Below, piece after piece: positions 23,838 through 34,018 of a stretch of 64,000 nucleotides of DNA. Source of the stretch: Dasypus novemcinctus (Eukaryota; Chordata; Mammalia; Cingulata; Dasypodidae). The number at the start of each line of letters is the position of its first letter. The first letter of the stretch is position 1. The notes beneath the pieces were generated by a model. That model searched no databases. It was not told the DNA's origin and saw only the letters and a list, made by a program, of their open reading frames with translations. The stretch spans positions 33,506,796 to 33,570,795 of the forward strand of contig NC_080690.1 in assembly GCF_030445035.2 (NCBI RefSeq), given 5' to 3'. The position numbers and the translations under genes are program-made.

Positions 23838-25021
23838 TCACACTGGCACCAGGACGTAGGAGTTGCTGCCGCAGCTCCGGGGCACGTAGCGAAGCCCCTC
23901 CACCATCTCCCCCGCCACCTTGCGCGGGCAGCCCTGGAGGCTCTGGTAGGCGAACATGACGACCCCCAGGCAGAAGAGGAAGCCGAGGAAGGCCAGCAGC
24001 CCCACGGCCTGCCTCTGCGTGGCCGCCCGGGCGTCGGGGACAGGGGTGATGAGGACGCCCAGCCTCTGGGGGTCCACGGTGGCGTGGACGGGCTCCTCGG
24101 GCCCGGGGGTCCAGCTGCCTGAGGCCCCCGGCTCCCTGCTGGAGGCGCCTTCGGAGGAGACGGGGGCCAGGCTCCCGGGCCCCCAGTCCAGGAAGGCATC
24201 CGTGTGAGCTGGAATGGAGCCCACCTCCTCGGGCCCTAGGGAGTTCTCGGGCGGGGGGCCCAGCTCCTTGGCCCACACAGTCTGGTCTTCAGACCCAATA
24301 TTGTCCTCTGGGACTGGGCGTGAAACGCTGGAGCTCTCGGTGGAGTGGTCTTCAGTGGAGGGGGCCTCGGTGGAGGGGGCCTCGGTGGAGGGGCCTTTGG
24401 TGGAGGGGGCCTCGGTGGAGGGGGCCTCGGTGGAGGGGCCTTTGGTGGAGGGGGCCTCGGTGGAGGGGGGCCTCGGTGGAGGGGCCTTTGGTGGAGGGGG
24501 CCTCGGTGGAGGGAGCCTCAGTGGAGGGGGCCTCAGTGGAGGGGGCCCCTGAGGCCTTGCCCTCAGCCCAGAGCCCAGAGCCACGTTGGTCGGCAGCAGA
24601 ACTCTGCCAAGCTGTGGCGGTGGAGGCGGCGGCCAGGCCGGGAAGCTCGGGCGTGCTGGGCCCGGCAGGAGACCCTCCATCCCGCGCCTTCGAGGCTGAG
24701 ACGGACCCGGTGCCCGAGGGGCCAAACATTCCAGTTGGTGGCTCCGGGGACATCCCCAGAGCCGTTGGCATCTCCTGGGACGGCGTCGGCTCCAGACCAC
24801 CTCTCTGCCCCATGGCCTCGGGCCCTGGCACTGCGTCCTGGGACGCTCCTCTGGCGGCCGGCCTGGCCCTGGGCTCGCTCCCGCCGATCTGCTTCTCGAA
24901 CGTGCCGCCGTTCCCGTTTCCAGCCCGGGCAGCCGCCTGGCGGTCTAGAAGCTCCAGGGCTTCCTGGACCCATTTCTCCTTTGGGTCAGCACAGAACAGC
25001 CTGTTTTTCTTGGTCTCCAGG
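23838..25021 (-). CDS. CX3CL1: CX3CL1 coding exon 3 (chemokine end, stalk, membrane helix, tail)
   Basis: The acceptor TCGTAG precedes CCTGGAGACC. The exon carries the last chemokine strand and helix ([18 protein letters not shown]), then [11 protein letters not shown], the mucin stalk, the minisatellite block, the conserved juxtamembrane region ([27 protein letters not shown]) and the helix and tail to the TGA at 23838. The reading frame before and after the repeat block differs by one base. Confidence 0.95.
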
Positions 25022-28000
25022 CTACGAGGGAGGAAGACAGAGACCCAGTGAGGCTGGGGCACTGGCGTGGGGCGGGGGCCACGAGTCCCGCCTCCACCCT
25101 CCCTCGCTGCCTGGCCTGGGCAGCGCAAGCTCTGGACCTCCGGCCCCTCACGGGAGAAGTCTTCTGCAGGGTGACCGGCAGGTTTGGGGGGGGGGTGCTT
25201 TCAGAGGTGCCTGTTTAATTAGAGAAGCTGTGGGTTTACAGAACAACATGCATAAAATGCAGAATTCCCATAGACTACCCTACTGCTAGCACCTTGCGCT
25301 GGCATGGTACATCTGTTACCACTGGTGAAAGCACAGTTTTATAATTGCACTATTAATGACAGTCAATGTTTTAACTTAACGTTCACTGTTTTGCACAGTT
25401 CCATGGATTAAAAAAATTTTTTTTTCTAGTTCCATGTATGTACAACCTAAAATTTCATCTTTTAACCACACTTCAATATATAATTCAGTGCTGTTAAATA
25501 CCAGCTTTAACACTAGGAAAGAGTCAGTCACCCGAATTCTGTGTTACTAATGAGCATGTTAATTACGTAAAGCCCCTGGCTCCAAGCAGGGGACAAATAA
25601 TAGCTGGGAATAATAACGATGCTGATAATAACACAGTTTCCAGGAGGGAAGAGGCTCTGGACTGTAAGCCCCCTGGTGGGGAGAGGACTTCGCAGGGGCA
25701 CTCTGCAGTTGAGAGCGTGACCGGTGGTGGGGCCCCGTCACTCTGGAAAGGACCCTCTGTCACAAAGTCCTTTTCCTGCTCTGCCTTGGTTTCAGGGCCT
25801 AGGCCCTACCCTGCCTCTTCTGCTGTGCATCTGTGGGCTGAAAGGGCACCTCGTGGGCTAGAGCTGCACGTACGGCAGCCCCGCTGGGACCCAAGTGCCA
25901 GCCAAGTCTCGAGCCTTCTCAGCAGCCGCCTCGGGCTGGTGCAGGGCCAAGCCCACAGCGCAGAGCTGACCGGGGCCTTTGCTCCGTGCCACGGCCTGTG
26001 CTGGATGTTTTGCCTGTGTTTAAACTTCATACCCGCCCTGCAAGGTGGACCCCACGCTCGCCCCCATTTTACAGATGAGGAAACAGAGGCTCAGAGAAGC
26101 GAAGCACACGAGCCTGGGTCCAGCGTGCTGGGAAGCCCGAGGAGCCCAGGGAGCAAGTGGCGCCGGAGCCCCTCCCTTGGGGTGTCTCACCTCCTCCCCG
26201 CCTAGAAAAAGGAAGCAAATACGTGGGGGTGTCTGGGGAAGTGAGCCTTGGTGAGGGAGAAAAGAGGTCAGGTACGAGCTCGCGCAGGACCTTGCTGCTT
26301 TTAGAAACTGCGCAGCTGAGAAGAGGAAGTGCTGGGCTTCTTTCAGCCGAGTCCAAACTGGCACAGGGGCCCTGGCCATTTCCTGCTGTCAGGCCCCTGG
26401 GCCCGGCTGCTCTAGGACCCGAGGACAGGCCTCAGCACGGGGCGACTGGGCATTACCAGGGAGTGCGGACAGCTCCGGAGCTCGGGGGGGTCCAGGGCTC
26501 AGCTTGCTCCCTCTCCAAAGCCTCACGGGGTCCCTTAATTCCTCCTCATGGCTTCATGGGACACACTGACCTCTGCATTGTCAGCAGCATCCGGGCACGC
26601 TGCCAAGTGCTTCTGCACATTATCCCCTTTCCTCCTCCCAGCCACCCATCTTACAGGTAAGGGAACTCCAGCCCAGACGGGAAGCAGTGGGTACAGGGCC
26701 CTGGGGAAGCAGTGGCAGGGGGTGGCTGCTCCTGGCCCCCTGGCTGTACTGGGTCACTCAGGAAGCCACCCCCGCCTCGGCCACGTGGCTCAGGTGTTAA
26801 GGTCAGTGAGGTGCAAGAGCAGCCTCTGCCAGGGCCGTGGCCTCGTGGGGCCGCGGGCAGTACCTACACGATGGCGCTTCTGCCGCAGGACTCCTGGTTC
26901 TGTCTGTAGCGGAGCAGGAAAGCTACAGGTATCTTCGAGGTCATCCTGTCGCAAATGATGCTGCACTTCTTCACGCCGTGCTGCTGTCCTGAGCCCACAG
27001 AGACCCCAGTTAGCAGGGCTGTGTGCACACCCGGCCTCCCAGCCTCACGCCAGCTCATCCCGGCCGGACCGTCTAAGCCAGCACTGACCGTCGAGGCCCT
27101 GGACCTCCCGTCCCACTGTCACCAAACGGCCCTATGCCTCAGTTTTCCCACCTGCAAGATGGGGACTTCCGGTTGTTGGAAGGGTGAATGAAAATGGATT
27201 CTTCCTAATGAAGCTCTGGTTGCCTGGCACACAGCAGTTGTTTAATTTTAACAATTCACCTGCTGTGGTTGGCCTGGTGTACAGCAGGGGAGAGTTGAGC
27301 CTGCGAGTGCCTGGGATGTGCTCAGATCACACTGCCAGCAAGGGATGGAACAGGTTCTCCCACCAGGCCTGCTTCCCCACTCTGCACGGTGGCCTTGCCC
27401 ACCGCCGGGCCATCCCCCCATCCCTGCCCTTGTCCCAGCAGGTCACCTGCTAACTCTACCCCCCACCCCCTGCACACACTCAGGCCTCCGTCTCAGGCTG
27501 TTTTACGTATGTGGATTTTCTGGACTGTCCACATCCAGGCCTGTGGCCATCCACATCTAGTGTGCCTACCCCATGACAGGTGCACACACATACACACACA
27601 CAATGTACATATATACCCCCTACACAAAAACACATAAAGAGAGAATAAATGCATAGAGATAAAACCTAGAGCATAGGGTATTTAGGAGACAAGAGGAGGG
27701 CTGTGAAGGAGTACTGATGCTTAATGTATGTAGAAGTTTTAATGAACTTGACGGTAAAAGTGTGGAAATGGATAGAGCTGATCGTAACACATTATAGTGA
27801 GTAGCAGGTGGTTTATAAATGGGATTGTGGTTGGAAAGGGTAGTCTAGGGATGTAAATGTCAATTGAAAAAAAGCTAGAGAATAATCTAGGGACTGAATA
27901 ACACAGTGAACCCAGAGGTGGATGAGAATTGTGGTTAACAGTACAAATGCAAGACGGTCCTTCTGTGAGCTAGAACCAATGTACATCACTATTGCAGGGT

Positions 28001-31000
28001 GTTGGGAACGTGGAGAAACATGAGGAAAATACAGCTGGTTAACCTATGGACTATAGTTAACAATAATACTTGCAATATTATTGATGCAACAATATTCTTG
28101 CATCAATGCCAAAGATGTACTATGTTAATAGTAGGGGAGTATGGAAAAAATATTACAAATGTACACTATGGACCATAGTTAGTGGTAATAGTCTGATGAT
28201 ATTAGTTCATAATCTGTAACAAATGTTTTGCAACGGTGTGATGTATTGGTGAAGGGGTGTTATATGGGAATTCCACACAGGTGCATGATTGTTTTGTAAG
28301 TGCACATCATCTGTAATAAAAATATATTAAAAAAAAAAAACAGAAAAAACCCACAAAGACATAAATACAACCAGGCACGTGTAGCGGATGATAACTTTTT
28401 TAAAGGTATGAGGACAACGGCCTTCTAAGGAAGGAAGCATCTGCTGGAGCCGTGATAAGTTTGAGAGCAGTTGCTGGGAGGGACTAAATCATACTTCCTG
28501 AGAAGTCTGGAGTTTCTGGGGCAGGTTGGGAGAGCAGGAGTAACAAGGAGGGATGGAGATGGGGGTGGATGGGGAGGGCAGGAGGCTGCAGTTGGCTGGG
28601 TGCCACATGGAGCCGGAGAGAAACTCCAGGGTGGGACGAAGGGACTAAAAGGACAATTAAGAACCCAACTATTTGACATAGGCATTTCCATAGTCATCTT
28701 CCCCTAAAATCTCTAGCAAAATCTACTCTTCTTGGTGCTCAATGTAAGCTGTGGGGAGAGAGGGCAACATCTGTCTAAAATGAGGAAAGACCTGAGTTGC
28801 AGATCTGGATCTAAGTTATGGGCAGCAGAAGCAGGATCCTGGAAGTTTTTGTAAAAACCCAGAGGCCAGGACTTCCAGGGCAAGTAGATCAGGGACCAGA
28901 CTGAGCTTCTCTGACTCTTCTGGGCCTGGGAGGTTCCCAGCTAGCCCCTGGGTTCCACCTAAATGCACACTGCTCATGGGTAAACACACACGTAGACGTG
29001 CAAAAACCCTCTGCCTTCCCAAATGCACAGCTCCCCCCACCTCCTCTATGACCCACCTCCCCTCTCCCCATTACTCCCCCCCCCAGCCTGGATCTGCCTC
29101 CCCCCATGGGAAGCATGGTTCAGGGCTTTCAGGGCTGGGAGGGGCTGGGAATGGGGAGGAGGAGGGTCCCTGAGTCACAGGCTGCCCTTTATCTCTAAGG
29201 AAACAATCTGAGGATCCAGGATCTGAAAGTTGCCCTCCCTCGCCCCCTGCAGAGGGAGGCTCCGTGACTCAGCTGCAGCCTCCCCACCCTGCGGAGTCAG
29301 GCGGCAGCCCCCCTGGACTGATCTGGCAGGTGCCTCGTTGGGGAAGTCCCAGAAATAATGGGGCCCCTGAGTAAACAGGAGCTAAGTAGAGGCAAAGGGT
29401 GCAGCCCAGGAGTCAGGAGAGGAGGCACGTTCAATGAGTCACTGCTCACTTCCGGGGTCTTAAAGACCCACAGTGTCCCCTGCCCCCAAAGTTCCTGCCC
29501 CCTGCCTGGTGCCCGAATGCCCTCGGCCGGCTCTGTCCTGGGCTCTGCCGGGGATTGCTGGTCATTCACCTAGGGGAGGTCCTTCTCTTCTCAGAGCTGA
29601 CATTTTCCTCTCGGTAAAACCGAGATAATGCCTCCAGCCAGTGAGTCCCTATATCTTCATCTGGTTGAACCCCTCAATCGTGCCCGGGGGACAGGGACCT
29701 TGTTTGTCTTTGTGTCACAGTGTTTCCCAGCACAAGTAACCATCAAGCACAAGAGGGGTACTTAATGAATATTTGTTGAATGAATTAGCTTCCCAACTCA
29801 CTATCCCTTTTTTATGCATCCACCCACCCATCCACCCATCCATCCACCCATATGTACATACATATATATACACATACATTTATCACTCGTCACTCTTTCC
29901 ATCCCTCGCAGACCCACCTGTTCTCCTATTCCCAACTCATCCCCAGCCATGCATTTACCCAACTTCACCTACCCGGCCACCCACCCACCCATCCCTCACT
30001 CCCCCACCCACCACCTGTCCATCCCTACTTATCCTTCATCCTCCCTTCATCCATCCACCCGGCCACCCCTCACCAACACATCCATCCATCCATCTGTCCA
30101 TCCATCCATCCATCCACCCATCCATCCATCCATCCATCCATCATTTCCAGATTCAACAAACACTTATTTGAAATCTTTTTGGACAGGGGTTCTTAACCTT
30201 TTTTGTTCCACGGACCCCTTTGCCAGTCAGGTGAACACCATAGACCCCTTACTAAGTCCACACCATACTGTGTATTATTTAATAAATATATCACAACTCA
30301 TCCCCACAAAACTAAGGGTGTTTTTTTTTTTTTTAATTTAAAATCAAGCTCATGGACCCCTTGTTAAGAACCTCTGCTTCTGGATAAATACGGAGACCCA
30401 GGCCTGCCTCTCCTTTCATCCTGAGCTCTTTCTCCCACCAGTGCGGATGCTGAGCGGGAAGAGCAGGTCACTGTGCTTATTCAGTTACCCAACAGTGCTA
30501 GCCCCTCCGCCACGCCAGCCTGTGCTGGGTGCTGTGAGACTTACTGGGAAGAACAAAGCCCGTCCCTGCCCTCGGGGGGCTCCCAGTCTGTTGGGCAGCT
30601 AAGACATGCCCATAGGAGGAGAGCTCTTTGTTGAGCACCTGCTGTGTGCTGACTTGTGACCAGCACAGGCACATCTGCCTTCATTAGTCCTCAACACCCC
30701 AACAAAGGACAGCTCATGATCCCCATTTGAGAGATGCAGAAACCGAAGCTCAGAGAGGTTAACTGACTTGCCCGAGGCTACCCAGCTACTCAATGGTCTA
30801 GATGGTTTTCCAGCTCCTAGAAGATCTGCTCTTCTGAGCTGCCCTAAATGCCTGGTAGAAACACCTTATTTCAGAATATGCCCCAAATGTGCTGGAGTTT
30901 ACATGAGGGAGAGACCACGTCCAGCTGCAAGTGATCGGGGGAGGCCTCTCGGGGAAGGTGTCCTCTAGGCTGGACTTGGAGGCCTGCTAGAGGCTCACAG

Positions 31001-33685
31001 GCAGGAATGGACGGGGAGTGTGCTGGGAGGAGCAGTAGGGAGAGAGCTCTGAGCATTGCCCAGCAGCGTGTCTGTGAGTCAGCCTCTCAGAGCCTCAGCT
31101 TCCCCACCTGCAAGATGGAAAGGATAGCAGCCCCTTCCCGGGGTGGTCGTGAGACGACTGAAAACTGTCTGGACCACTCTATAGGGCAGGTTTCTCGGCC
31201 GTGACCCTCTGGACAGTTTGACCAGATAATTCTTTGTTGGGGGAGACTCCTGGGCACTGTAAGATGTTTACCAGCGTCCCTCGCTTCTGCCCACTAGATG
31301 CCAGTAGCGCCCCCAACCAAAAAGGTTGTGACATTTGTCACAACCAACGTCTCCGGACAGTGCCGAATGTCCCCGGACAGATGGGGGCCAAAGCCCTCCA
31401 CTGAGGACCCCCACCCTCGAGAACCCCTCAGGGCTCACTCCTTCCCCTCCCTGAGGACCGAGACGCCCCCTCTCAGGGAGGCTTCCCCGACCCCCGTGGG
31501 AATGTCAGCACCTCGGCCCCTCCCGCTCCCTGTTATTATTGTTAATCACAGCACTCACTTCCTTCTAACAGGCCAAATCGTTTACTTTTTGTCTTCCCCA
31601 GCACCATTTCACTGTGAGGGCTGGGATCGTTGGCTGTTTCATTCATTGATGTGGTCCCAGCACCTAGAACAGGGCCTGGCACACAGTAGGTGCCCAAGAA
31701 ATGTTTGTTGAATGACCGAAGGAACAAAATGCACGAAGAAGTGTTCTGTGATAGCTAAAGCCTTAACCCACAGACAAATAAAGAAAGGAATTTTTATTTA
31801 AATTTGAAGGGGGCCCGGATGGAGAATGAATTTATCCTCCCCTGCCTTTCCCCACACCTCTCCTCCCCCCACCGTTATTCCGGGGAGCAGACTAAGGCCG
31901 CTTAAAACAGGTTTTTTCTCTCTCTTGCTGGGGCGTGAGTGGGCGTGAATGCGTCAGGACTGGGGGGGGAGCGCGCTGCTCTGACTTGTATCTGCAGGTT
32001 CGTTATATAAAGCCGAGCAGCCTTCCGCCCGACTCAGGCCTGCAAACCCACATTTGGGGACTGACGCAGCTTCCCTGCACCCGCCAGGCGAGCAGCTGGG
32101 AAGCCCCCAGCCCCTCCTTGGGGCCTCTCTGGTTTCCGGACCACTCCTCGTCCTGCCGGAGCTCCCAGGAACCCAGGAACCTGACAGTGCTGAGGCTTCG
32201 AGCTGTCACACAGTGTCCAGGGCCCCCCAAGTTCCCCTCCCCACCCCAGGACGGGAGCCCCCACCCCATCGCCCTCTTAGGAAAAGTCATCCTCCCCCTC
32301 CTCCCGTTCGCTTTCCCACCTCCTCTCCCTTTTCCTCCTCCTCCTCCTCCTCTTCCTCTTCCGAGAAGCCCTCCTAGGCACTGGAGCCCCATCACACCCC
32401 CAGGAAGTAATAGCTCTATGTAAAGGTGCAGCAACCTGAACCAGAGAGGGCAAGACCTTGCCCAGGGCCACGCAGCAAGGCTGTGGCAAAGCAACCACCT
32501 CCTGACTCCCCATTTTCCAGGGTTCTCTGTCCACAAACCCCTCAAGCCTGGGGGGTCCACACCTGGGGAGCAGGAAACCAGCTGTGATCCGCCTCCACCG
32601 CACCTACCCCACCACTGCCATCACGACCGCCACCCGCCTGCTTCCTGCCTCACTGGTGGGTGTTCTTCAGATAGAGGGACGGGGAGGAAGCACACTCGGT
32701 TCTTCCAGAGACCTGCTGTGTGATCTAAGGCACAATCCCACCCTCTCTGAGCCTCAACCTATAACTTGGCCAGCGGTCCAAGGATGGGGCTGACAGAGGC
32801 CGTGGGGCACGTCCACGCTTGGGCCCCACTCAGGAGCTGGATTCTCTCTCCTGCATCCCATCCAGCCAGCCTTGCCCTCTCCTGCCCTGCTGGCTGGCTG
32901 TGCTGCCTTGGGCCAGCTTCTCAACCTCTCTGAGCCTCCATGTTGCTCAAATCAGGTGGGATGGATCAACCTTGTTCCGCCAGGTCCTGGGTCCCTGAGA
33001 ACAAGTGACTGGAGGTGGAGGCATTCTCGAAGCTATGCTGGGAGGAGGAAGACGTTGTGATGGGGGAAGGGGGCAGTGGGATCCAGGCTCCGAACCGGAG
33101 CAGCAGCAAGGAGCCCAGTCCGTGGTCTGCAGTGACCTTGACCTTTACTGCCCCTGGACCCCTGACTCCTGGGGGGTCTGGATATTAGGGCACGAGAAAG
33201 TCCTAACAAAGGCCTGGCCCAGGGCCAGGGTCGGGACTCAGGAGTCCAGGCTGCGGGTTACACATTAACCCTGAGTGGGGAGGCCCGGTTCACCAACAGC
33301 CGGGCCTCCCACCCGCTGGCCCGCCGGGACCCCCCTCCCGGCGCGCCACACCTGGGCGCCCTGGGTGCCGTCCACGCCACCTCCCCGTGTTGCTCTCTGG
33401 CCCACGCAGGCAGTCGCTAGGGACCGAAGCCTCCGGCAGCGTGGCCGCCCCGCATCTGGCCCCAGGGGAGGGGGCTCAGCGCCAGGAGCATCCCGGAAGA
33501 AGGGGACCTGCCTGAGTCGGAGGGGCTCGGGGGACCCGACGTCAGGGCCGAGGGGCTGTAGTGGGGCCGGGGGCTCCCCCCCACCGGCCCCTGCTCCGGC
33601 CCAGGCCACACTCACCGGTCAGCAGGTTGGGCAGATGGCAGAGGGCAGCCAGGCAGAGCAGCCACGAGAGCGACGGGGGCGTCAT
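23838..33685 (-). CDS. CX3CL1: Fractalkine, CX3C chemokine ligand 1 (three coding exons)
   Basis: A membrane-anchored chemokine that binds CX3CR1 on monocytes, NK cells and microglia. The stalked form acts as an adhesion molecule; the ADAM-shed form is a chemoattractant. Spliced coding exons are 33616-33685, 26868-26988 and 23838-25021, all with GT-AG borders and phases matching the human gene. In order: signal peptide ([20 protein letters not shown]); chemokine domain with the CX3C motif ([10 protein letters not shown]) and its partner cysteines ([19 protein letters not shown]); a long Ser/Thr/Pro mucin stalk; a membrane helix around [19 protein letters not shown]; and the conserved tail ending SNSYVLVPV. 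The stalk contains a repeat block absent from human. Coding length is 1375 nt, not a multiple of three, because one repeat has an extra G (24465-24470 region). Without it the protein would be 457 residues, against 397 in human. Identity is certain; the frame break may be an assembly error or a real allele. Confidence 0.96.
24350..24545 (-). repeat. CX3CL1: Coding minisatellite in the CX3CL1 stalk
   Basis: About thirteen head-to-tail 15-bp units (plus-strand type 'cctcggtggaggggg', with 14- and 16-bp variants that balance each other). The central part forms a higher-order 45-bp period of two 'cctcgg' units and one 'cctttgg' unit, repeated three times. In protein the units read [10 protein letters not shown] or GPSTE, ideal O-glycosylation sequence. 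One unit (24455-24470) has 16 bp without a compensating 14-bp partner and so shifts the frame. Confidence 0.95.
25195..25520 (-). mobile_element. L1 3' end, lineage-type, in CX3CL1 intron 2
   Basis: Reverse copy with wording seen in other L1 tails here ('gggtttacagaacaacatgc', 'agaattcccatagactaccc', 'cacttcaatatataattcag'). Non-coding. Confidence 0.6.
25521..26867. other. Remainder of CX3CL1 intron 2
   Basis: Mostly unassigned GC-rich sequence. A MIR core lies at about 26030-26110 ('ttttacagatgaggaaacag', 'aggctcagagaagc'), and another old MIR-like trace at 26590-26700. No other exon recognised. Confidence 0.5.
26868..26988 (-). CDS. CX3CL1: CX3CL1 coding exon 2 (CX3C core)
   Basis: Acceptor GCTCAG, then GACAGCAGCACGGCG, through to ATCGT before donor GTAGGT. 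It encodes the N-terminal chemokine strand with the two cysteines three residues apart (CSIIC) that define the class, and the [11 protein letters not shown] segment. A downstream in-frame TAG makes the GTAGGT donor the only workable one, and it matches the human phase. Confidence 0.95.
26989..27649. other. Start of CX3CL1 intron 1
   Basis: A MIR-like segment occurs at about 27080-27260 ('cctcagttttcccacctgc', 'aagatggggacttcc'), then a CA-rich stretch at 27580-27640. No coding evidence. Confidence 0.5.
27650..28345 (+). mobile_element. L1 3' untranslated region, lineage-type
   Basis: AT-rich sequence with L1 3' wording: 'cctatggactatagttaaca', 'ataatacttgcaatatt', 'ggaccatagttagtgg'. It ends in AATAAA and an A tract at 28315-28345. 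It is a truncated, non-coding copy in CX3CL1 intron 1, antisense to the gene. Confidence 0.75.
28346..29159. other. CX3CL1 intron 1, unassigned
   Basis: Unique-looking sequence without a recognised repeat or exon. Confidence 0.4.
29160..29460. promoter_or_regulatory. Candidate intronic enhancer: three AP-1 sites plus ETS site
   Basis: Perfect TGA(G/C)TCA AP-1 sites occur at 29172-29178, 29265-29271 and 29435-29441. The third sits six bases before CACTTCCGG (29447-29455), whose complement CCGGAAGTG is a strong ETS site. A GATA-type 'tttatctctaagg' is at 29189-29201. CX3CL1 is induced by inflammatory signals through NF-kB and AP-1, so an intron-1 enhancer is plausible. Function is inference. 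Confidence 0.45.
29670..29795 (+). mobile_element. L2 3' end
   Basis: Typical L2 tail: 'gggacagggaccttgtttgt', 'tttcccagcacaagtaac', 'gaatatttgttgaatgaa'. Confidence 0.75.
29815..30145 (+). repeat. (CATC)n microsatellite, imperfect
   Basis: Long imperfect run of CATC/CACC tetranucleotides ('ccatccatccatccatc'), densest at 30080-30142, with a TATACA-rich segment at 29850-29880. Open frames over it are repeat artefacts. Likely length-polymorphic. Confidence 0.95.
30184..30376. mobile_element. Non-autonomous hAT-like DNA transposon
   Basis: Terminal inverted repeats: caggggttcttaacct at the left, and cagaggttcttaacaa as the complement of the right end. An imperfect 8-bp target duplication flanks it (tttttgga / cttctgga). 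Inside is 'cacggacccctttgcc' and the matching 'catggaccccttg' near the other end. The 8-bp duplication points to the hAT superfamily. Confidence 0.7.
30610..30800 (+). repeat. MIR SINE
   Basis: MIR core: 'tgttgagcacctgctgtgtg', 'cccatttgagagatgcagaa', 'gctcagagaggttaactgac', 'ttgcccgaggctacccagct'. Confidence 0.9.
31430..31725 (+). mobile_element. L2 3' end
   Basis: 'cagggaggcttccccgac', 'gttattattgttaatcacag', 'cagcacctagaacagggcct' and 'ggcacacagtaggtgcccaa' followed by 'atgtttgttgaatgacc', the standard L2 tail order. Confidence 0.8.
32004..32012 (+). promoter_or_regulatory. Plus-strand TATA motif in CX3CL1 intron 1
   Basis: TATATAAAG in a GC-rich setting, preceded by 'gggcgtgagtgggcgtgaat' (KLF/SP-like) and a CRE-like 'tgcgtcag' about 50 bp upstream. 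It could be an antisense promoter to CX3CL1. No downstream exon recognised. Confidence 0.3.
32013..33300. other. CX3CL1 intron 1, proximal part
   Basis: GC-rich, with a CTCC/TCCTCC simple repeat at 32320-32362 and MIR-like traces ('cacaatcccaccctctctga' near 32731; 'cttctcaacctctctgagcc' near 32917). No other exon seen. Confidence 0.45.
33616..33685 (-). CDS. CX3CL1: CX3CL1 coding exon 1 (signal peptide)
   Basis: The ATG at 33685 is followed by 23 codons and one base, ending ACC G before a GTGAGT donor. The product is a classic hydrophobic signal sequence closely aligned with human MAPISLSWLLRLATFCHL. The start is chosen by this alignment and by the TATA box about 85 bp upstream. Confidence 0.95.
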
Positions 33686-33768
33686 GGCTGAGCAGGGCGG
33701 GGGTCCGGGCGGGGGCCTGGGCCGCGTGGCGCTCGAGCTCTGCGCTGTCCCCTCGCCGAGCGCTGTCG

Positions 33769-33777
33769 CTTTTTATA
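33769..33777 (-). promoter_or_regulatory. CX3CL1: CX3CL1 TATA box
   Basis: Minus-strand TATAAAAAG lies 84-92 bp upstream of the CX3CL1 ATG, which predicts transcription start near 33740-33745 and a 5' UTR of about 55-60 nt. The surroundings (33300-34000) are very GC- and CpG-rich. The human gene also has a TATA box. Confidence 0.8.
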
Positions 33778-34018
33778 ATGGGACTCGCCGCGCTGCCTCC
33801 GCCTCCGGCCCCCGCACGCAGGCGGGGGAGGGCAGAGGAAGGGCGCCAGCGCGCGGCGCGGGATTCCTCGGGATGTTGCCAAGGAACCGGTGGCTCCGGG
33901 GCTCGGCGGGGACGCGGCGGGGGCTCTGGGCTGGCTGCACACAACCCCGGCGCCGCTCGCCCGGGGAAGGCCCGACCCGGCCTGCTGGGGTTCACAGGGC
34001 CTCCTTTCCGCCCTTGTG

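Noticed and set aside
23838-25289. Long plus-strand frames (over 240 codons) opposite CX3CL1 exon 3, rich in Gly-Gly and Arg-Trp-Arg-Gly repeats
   Set aside because: They are the antisense of the stalk repeat and the GC-rich exon. No start context, homology or splice logic.
29815-30145. CRISPR-like array
   Set aside because: Simple tetranucleotide repeat in a mammalian genome; no repeat-spacer structure.
29773-30341. Frames of 114-175 codons rich in His-Pro-Ser
   Set aside because: They translate the CATC microsatellite in all three frames; not protein-coding.
31935-32560. Frames of 162 and 185 codons in CX3CL1 intron 1
   Set aside because: GC-rich intron with a CTCC repeat; no recognisable protein or splice sites.
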